This document shows, piece after piece, positions 6,453 to 9,833 of a stretch of DNA of 9,833 bases. The stretch spans positions 1 through 9,833 of the forward strand of contig CAKSFY010000083.1 of assembly GCA_934454035.1 (NCBI GenBank), written 5' to 3'. The first letter of the stretch is position 1; each line of letters starts with the position of its first letter. The notes under the pieces were generated by a model that was given only the letters and a program-made list of their open reading frames with translations, was not told the DNA's origin and made no database searches. The translations under genes and the position numbers were made by a program. The DNA is from an uncultured Clostridia bacterium. Lineage in GTDB: Bacteria; Bacillota; Clostridia; UBA1381.

Positions 6453-7652
6453 ATGAAAAAAGTATTGTTTGCATTAATCTGCGTAATGGGCTTGTTCGGA
6501 GCAAATGCATTTGCCGATGAAATAACCGAAGAGCCGGCAGCCGCCGAAACGGCGGCTGCCGCTTATGCAACCGAACTGTCGGTAAATGTTACAGTAGGCG
6601 AAAACGGAAATTTGTATCCGAAAAATTTTGTGCTCGGGATTTATTCGGAAAATAAGGAATTTTGGGGCGCAAATCATATTTGGGTTGATGAAGAAAATTC
6701 CGAAAAATCAATGAGCTTTACAACTCCCGAATATCAAAAGGGTGACAAACTTTTTATAAGCTCGTTCAGCGGAGCGCAAAGCATTGAATACGGCGGAAAT
6801 ACATATAGTGTCGGAGACATGATTGAAATTGATACCTCCGCGGACGTGAATATCAAAATCATTCCGCTTAAGGCGACGTATGTAAAGGCATTTGCAAACG
6901 AATGGGAGCTTTATTTTAAAAATCCGGCAAAGATTATTGACGGCGCAACCATGATTCCTTTGGATGAATATCTGACGGCAATGTCGATGATGCATTGCAA
7001 GACCGAAACGGGTGATAAAACGGAGATTGCGGCGGACGGACACAGAGTTGAATTTTATCTGGGCGGAAATGACATGTATGCAGACGGAAAGGTTACATAT
7101 TCAGATGCAGTTCCGACAAAAATCAACGGGGTTTTGTATGTCCCGATGAGATTTTTAATTGAAGGACTCGGAGGCAGAATAATTGTAAAAAATCCGGACG
7201 GAGTGCTTAATGTCACCGCAAGCTATCACTTCAGCGGACTGAAAAAATCCGAATGGTTTGTGAAAGGAATAAAGAGCCGTACAAATTATTTGATTTGGGT
7301 GTCCAGAAAAGATTTTAAGGTAACGGTCTTTGAAAACAAAAACGGAACATGGGCGGAACAGAAGGTGTTCCCGTGTTCTGTCGGTGCACCGTCCACGCCG
7401 ACGGTAACAGGTGAATTTGATTATTTTTCAAAAGAAAAAAGATGGACTTATCCTACATATTACGTCGGACCTATAATGAGATTTTACAGCGGATATGCGC
7501 TGCACAGTACGTTGCTCAGATATGACGGAAGCAGTGCGGACGGACGTCTCGGCAAGAGAATTTCTCACGGCTGCGTAAGACTTCGCCCAGATGATATCAA
7601 CTGGATGGCAGATACGATTCCGCTTTATACCAAGGTATATGTGACTGAATAA
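6453..7652 (+). CDS. Secreted L,D-transpeptidase (YkuD) with copper-amine-oxidase-like domain
   Basis: This 399-aa exported enzyme is predicted to form 3-3 cross-links in peptidoglycan, or attach other groups to it, through a catalytic cysteine. The signal peptide is clear (MKKVLFALICVMGLFGANAFA, cut near residue 21). An alanine-rich linker (27-38) and a beta-rich region (~40-140) follow. A copper-amine-oxidase N-terminal-like domain spans ~165-255 (MIPLDEYL, GVLYVPMRFLIEGLGG). This is a stalk or wall-binding module common in Clostridia, not an oxidase. The YkuD domain (~275-399) carries H351 in YALHSTLL and the signature ISHGCVRL with catalytic C374, so it should be active. Ribosome site AAGGGG is 8 nt before the ATG. 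The 25-nt gap after clpE suggests one operon, linking wall repair to protein stress. A GC-rich hairpin lies in the linker codons. Confidence 0.93.
   Translation: MKKVLFALICVMGLFGANAFADEITEEPAAAETAAAAYATELSVNVTVGENGNLYPKNFVLGIYSENKEFWGANHIWVDEENSEKSMSFTTPEYQKGDKLFISSFSGAQSIEYGGNTYSVGDMIEIDTSADVNIKIIPLKATYVKAFANEWELYFKNPAKIIDGATMIPLDEYLTAMSMMHCKTETGDKTEIAADGHRVEFYLGGNDMYADGKVTYSDAVPTKINGVLYVPMRFLIEGLGGRIIVKNPDGVLNVTASYHFSGLKKSEWFVKGIKSRTNYLIWVSRKDFKVTVFENKNGTWAEQKVFPCSVGAPSTPTVTGEFDYFSKEKRWTYPTYYVGPIMRFYSGYALHSTLLRYDGSSADGRLGKRISHGCVRLRPDDINWMADTIPLYTKVYVTE
6535..6561 (+). repeat. Perfect GC-rich inverted repeat inside the L,D-transpeptidase gene
   Basis: An 11-bp perfect stem (6535-6545 with 6551-6561; core GGCAGCCGCC/GGCGGCTGCC) closes the loop GAAAC. 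It lies about 80 nt into the coding region and encodes the alanine-rich linker after the signal peptide. No T run follows, so it is not an intrinsic terminator. It may slow translation after the signal peptide, or may simply reflect GCN/CGG-type repeat slippage. Confidence 0.7.
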
Positions 7653-7710
7653 ACGGTGCGTGAAAAATATTTAAAAATGGGATGTAAAAAAGTCCGGAAC
7701 GCAAAAAAGC

Positions 7711-7745
7711 CGCCCGAACAAAGGCTTTTGCCTTTGTATCGAGCG
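7711..7745 (-). terminator. Hairpin after the L,D-transpeptidase gene; terminator-like only on the minus strand
   Basis: An inner perfect stem, CAAAGGC/GCCTTTG (7719-7736, loop TTTT), is extended by CGCCCGA (7711-7717) with TCGAGCG (7739-7745), one mismatch and one bulge. On the plus strand no T run follows. On the minus strand the stem is followed within 2-3 nt by six T residues (the A run at 7703-7708). It may still stop the clpE operon weakly, or be the leftover terminator of a lost minus-strand gene. Confidence 0.5.
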
Positions 7746-7772
7746 AGTCAATACCGAATTTTGTGTAAACTC

Positions 7773-7801
7773 TTTACAAGACCTCCGAAATGATGTATAA
7801 T
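7773..7801 (+). promoter_or_regulatory. Promoter of the IS256-type transposase
   Basis: TTTACA (7773-7778), a 17-nt spacer and TATAAT (7796-7801) form a near-consensus promoter partly inside the element's end, as is typical for insertion sequences. Transcription would begin near 7808, inside the hairpin described at 7781-7821. Confidence 0.75.
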
Positions 7802-7822
7802 AAAAATATCATTTTGGAGGTT
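7780..7822 (+). promoter_or_regulatory. Ribosome-site-sequestering hairpin of the transposase leader
   Basis: The left arm 7781-7796 (ACCTCCGAAATGATGT) pairs with 7806-7821 in 16 pairs, two of them G-T. The right arm contains the ribosome site GGAGG (7816-7820). The element's own promoter starts transcription near 7808, after the left arm, so its own mRNA lacks the hairpin. Transcripts entering from the clpE side would carry both arms and hide the site. Confidence 0.7.
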
Positions 7823-7828
7823 TTAATT

Positions 7829-8014
7829 ATGCCAAGGTACAAATTAAGTCCCGTGGAGAGGGCACTGGAGCAAGAACGCAAGGAAAATCTGCGCAATATT
7901 ATGAAAGGACTCGATGTGAAAAATTTTGATGACCTGAAAGATGTATTTAAGATGATGGTCGGAGAAATGCTTGAGAATGGTCTTGACGGAGAGCTTGATG
8001 ATGAATTAGGCTAG
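7829..8014 (+). pseudogene. Truncated IS256-family transposase (N-terminal 61 residues)
   Basis: The start ATG 7829 has GGAGG 8 nt upstream. The product matches the N-terminal region of Mutator/IS256 transposases: a helical segment ending in the signature FKMMVGEMLENGLDGELDDELG. In the family this is followed by GYSKYD-like sequence and about 330 further residues with the DDE catalytic core. Here a TAG follows DELG directly and the downstream DNA does not resume transposase sequence in any frame I could recognise. All catalytic residues are lost, so it cannot transpose. The short peptide could still be made and might interact with a full-length relative elsewhere, but that is speculation. Confidence 0.85.
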
Positions 8015-8054
8015 GGAGGAAAAACATTGACTGAAGCGTCACACAATTAACATG

Positions 8055-8074
8055 CGTTAAAACAATTCTTAACG
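8055..8074. repeat. Inverted repeat, possible operator
   Basis: CGTTAA (8055-8060) and TTAACG (8069-8074) are perfect inverse halves around 8 nt, extendable by two wobble pairs. The shape suits a dimeric repressor, such as a sugar regulator upstream of the GH28-like gene, but no promoter overlaps it clearly. Confidence 0.35.
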
Positions 8075-8219
8075 TGCGGGCTCTATGGCACCACTTATTT
8101 GTGCTTGAAAGATGCTTCTAACACTGATTTTTATACTGTTTTCAGAAAAGTTCTTCTACAACTCCTCCTACCGTGCTTTGTAGTATATTTTCCCTCGAAT
8201 ACAGTATATCAAAAAAACA

Positions 8220-8267
8220 GCCGCTTGACAGCACTTTCATTCCTATTTGTGCTGACGCTTTAGCGGC
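8220..8267 (+). repeat. Nested inverted repeat just upstream of the GH28-like gene
   Basis: An outer stem GCCGCT (8220-8225)/AGCGGC (8262-8267) encloses an inner stem AGCAC (8230-8234)/GTGCT (8249-8253), with asymmetric internal loops. It ends 5 nt before the GGAG ribosome site (8273-8276). It could be a leader structure affecting translation; the sequence does not identify a known riboswitch. Confidence 0.4.
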
Positions 8268-8282
8268 AGAATGGAGATTTTT

Positions 8283-9692
8283 ATGAAAACATATACCGTA
8301 AAGCTTAACGGAAAAGAACTTGAGATAAATAAGGTGCGTGTGTCGGCAATGCCATTTAACAGAGTGTTTAACGGTACACAGCGTTCTGTTGAACAAACTG
8401 AGGAGGCATATTTTGTGACGGCGGATATAACAGATTTCGCCGTTATGGAAATCAGCGTTGACGAGGGTTTTGATACTTATGAGATAAGACCGTTAGAGTA
8501 TAATCTGTCGGATAAGAGGAACGGGAACACGGTTACACTCAATATCGACAAGCCGATGCAGTTCACGTTTGAACCCGATGGATTTCATAATGCCTTGCAT
8601 ATATTCATAAATCCGCCGAGTGTAAAACCGAACGGAGATGTAATATATTATGGCAAGGGTGAGCATACGGCAGGACTTATCTGGCTTGAATCGGGTCAGA
8701 CGCTCTATCTCAATGAGGGTGCGGTTGTGTATGGCGTGATATATGCCAAAGATGCGGCGGATATTAAGATTATGGGTCGCGGAATTATCGATTCATCACT
8801 GTACAGACGCGGCGATGATTATCATGACGGCGGACGTGAAATTTATGATGATTTGATAGCTCACGGAGTAGGAAAAGAACCGTCAGAGGCAGGTTATATA
8901 TGCTCAAATATAGTGATATATAATTGCAAAAATGTTTATATCGAGGGTATAACGCTTAAGGATTCAATGCTTTGGTCGCTGATAGTCCGCAACCATTGTG
9001 AGAATATCGTCATCGATAATATCAAGATAATAGGTCAGTGGCGGTATAACAGTGACGGAATAGACATATGCGCGTCAAAGAATGTGACGGTCAAAAACAG
9101 CTTTGTGCGTTCGTTTGACGATTGCTTTGTTGCGAGAGCGCCGTATCTCAAAGACGAAACCGAGGATGTGGAGAATATAACGGTTGAGAATTGCGTGCTG
9201 TGGTGTGACTGGGGGAAATCGCTTGAAATATGGTGCGGAAACAAGCCGTGTGCGATAAGAAATATCAGCTTTAATAACGTATATTTGATACGCTTAAATG
9301 TTGTTGCGATTAATATCACAACATGGTACGGAAGTGAAATGTCGCTTGTCGAAAATGTGTCTTATAAAAACATCTTTATGGACTATGATGGCGTTGAATA
9401 TCGAATGGCGGAGGATTATGAGAGTGACACACATCATGAATACATAAACGACCTTTCAAAGACGGTAACAGCTGTACATATTGCACCGGAAAGGCTTGGC
9501 CTGGCAACGGGAAATCAAGGTATAATTGCCGCTGAGAACTATGATGATTATAACGTGTGTTATCGGAACATTACGTTTGATAATGTGCGTTGTACTGATG
9601 AAAAACCGCTCATAAGTATCGGTGAGAATAACTCTTATACAAGTATCTATGGCATTAATACTCACAATTGTGATTTTAATATAGAGAGATAA
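8283..9692 (+). CDS. GH28-like right-handed beta-helix glycosidase, cytoplasmic
   Basis: This 469-aa protein is related to polygalacturonases (GH28). An N-terminal beta region (~1-100) precedes a parallel beta-helix with repeated N-[IV]-x-[IV] coils (SNIVIYNCKNVYIEGITLKD, ENIVIDNIKIIG, KNVTVKNSFV, ENITVENCVL). The GH28 acid motifs are visible: NSDGID (256-261) and FDDCF (278-282), with D258, D279 and D280 as likely catalytic aspartates. The usual GHG motif seems replaced by WGKSLEIW (near 310-317), so substrate or rate may differ from true polygalacturonases. No signal peptide is present; it may act on imported pectin-type or other oligosaccharides. ATG 8283 has GGAG 6 nt upstream; the ATG at 8271 is less well placed. 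By hand count 12 of 20 arginine codons are CGN, against 3 of 12 in the L,D-transpeptidase gene, hinting at different ancestry. It lies beyond the IS remnant and no sugar transporter is in view. Confidence 0.82.
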   Translation: MKTYTVKLNGKELEINKVRVSAMPFNRVFNGTQRSVEQTEEAYFVTADITDFAVMEISVDEGFDTYEIRPLEYNLSDKRNGNTVTLNIDKPMQFTFEPDGFHNALHIFINPPSVKPNGDVIYYGKGEHTAGLIWLESGQTLYLNEGAVVYGVIYAKDAADIKIMGRGIIDSSLYRRGDDYHDGGREIYDDLIAHGVGKEPSEAGYICSNIVIYNCKNVYIEGITLKDSMLWSLIVRNHCENIVIDNIKIIGQWRYNSDGIDICASKNVTVKNSFVRSFDDCFVARAPYLKDETEDVENITVENCVLWCDWGKSLEIWCGNKPCAIRNISFNNVYLIRLNVVAINITTWYGSEMSLVENVSYKNIFMDYDGVEYRMAEDYESDTHHEYINDLSKTVTAVHIAPERLGLATGNQGIIAAENYDDYNVCYRNITFDNVRCTDEKPLISIGENNSYTSIYGINTHNCDFNIER

Positions 9693-9700
9693 AACATAAG

Positions 9701-9725
9701 GGCGAGGGATAAACATTCCCTCGCC
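9701..9725 (+). terminator. Hairpin after the GH28-like gene, no T run
   Basis: A perfect 8-bp GC-rich stem, GGCGAGGG (9701-9708) with CCCTCGCC (9718-9725), starts 9 nt after the stop codon. No T run follows, so it would be a weak intrinsic terminator or an mRNA 3'-end stabiliser. Confidence 0.5.
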
Positions 9726-9769
9726 ACAGACTGTAGACAAAATGAGGGATTGCCCCACATTTGTATGTA

Positions 9770-9793
9770 GAAAAATCAAAAAAATGATTTTTC
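9770..9793 (+). terminator. AT-rich hairpin near the window end
   Basis: A 9-bp stem (9770-9778 with 9785-9793) closes a loop of A residues; a T-rich tract follows. It is weak but could act as the second stop for the GH28-like transcript. The rest of 9693-9833 shows no gene. Confidence 0.35.
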
Positions 9794-9833
9794 ATAAAAT
9801 TATTTCTTTTCTTGCTATCAACAAACTTCGCCA

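Larger units (their letters stand above)
7756..8014 (+). mobile_element. Left-end remnant of an IS256-family insertion sequence
   Basis: The segment holds an inverted-repeat-like end (7756-7780; core TTTTGTGTAAACTCTTTAC, resembling IS256-family ends), a promoter, a ribosome-site hairpin and the transposase N-terminus. No reverse-complement partner of the end occurs to the right in this window. The transposase stops at residue 61, so only the left end survives. The exact outer boundary is uncertain by a few bases. Confidence 0.75.
8015..8282 (+). other. Gene-free stretch between IS remnant and GH28-like gene
   Basis: No convincing reading frame or RNA gene is visible. It contains a CGTTAA...TTAACG inverted repeat (8055-8074) and a nested inverted repeat just before the GH28-like gene (8220-8267). 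A consensus-like TTGACA (8225-8230) has no matching -10 at 16-18 nt. The right end of the insertion sequence is not here. Confidence 0.6.

Noticed and set aside
8225..8253. Promoter from TTGACA for the GH28-like gene
   Set aside because: No TATAAT-like box is found at 16-18 nt; the sequence there reads TGTGCT, so the -35 match alone is not enough.
8015..8282. Remaining transposase or IS right end
   Set aside because: No frame resumes IS256-type sequence and no reverse complement of the left-end core is present here or further right.
8142..8396. Minus-strand 84-codon frame before the GH28-like gene
   Set aside because: It overlaps the real ribosome site and N-terminus of the GH28-like gene, has no recognisable family, and no ribosome site of its own was seen.

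Overview
The window looks like chromosomal DNA from a low-to-moderate GC Firmicute of class Clostridia, probably a gut fermenter. The reasons are AT-rich intergenic DNA, strong AGGAGG-type ribosome binding sites, consensus sigma-A promoters, a zinc-finger ClpE-type unfoldase, a copper-amine-oxidase-like domain joined to an L,D-transpeptidase, and cytoplasmic glycoside hydrolases. Placement is by family resemblance only; no rRNA or species marker is present.

Layout. (1) Positions 1-193 hold a tRNA-Gly(GCC), cut by about 2 nt at the window edge, and a tRNA-Cys(GCA), each followed by a strong hairpin terminator. (2) Positions 184-821 hold a small cassette. A 115-aa four-helix-bundle protein (S23/IVP family, related to Avd) lies between two imperfect direct repeats of about 112 bp. 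Each repeat begins with a sequence matching the 3' end of the tRNA-Cys gene and contains a terminator hairpin. (3) On the minus strand, from right to left, lie an M23/G5 peptidoglycan endopeptidase (2682-3833) and a GH20 beta-N-acetylhexosaminidase (886-2565). Each has its own promoter and terminator. (4) Divergently, on the plus strand, lie a ClpE-type AAA+ unfoldase (4145-6427) and, 25 nt later, a secreted L,D-transpeptidase (6453-7652), probably co-transcribed. (5) Positions 7756-8014 are the left end of an IS256-family element: inverted-repeat-like end, promoter, and the first 61 codons of the transposase, with the rest lost. (6) After a 268-nt gene-free stretch comes a GH28-like beta-helix glycosidase without a signal peptide (8283-9692), then a hairpin and gene-free DNA.

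Functional picture. Positions 886-7652 read as a cell-envelope and protein-quality-control neighbourhood: a wall endopeptidase, a wall cross-linking enzyme, a hexosaminidase that could recycle amino sugars inside the cell, and a ClpP-partner unfoldase. The GH28-like gene sits beyond the IS remnant and uses arginine codons differently, so it may have been acquired separately.

The least ordinary parts are the tRNA-linked repeat cassette around the four-helix-bundle gene and the IS256 leader. In that leader a 16-pair hairpin buries the transposase ribosome binding site, but only in transcripts that enter from outside. No CRISPR array, reverse transcriptase, integrase, restriction system or toxin-antitoxin pair was found.
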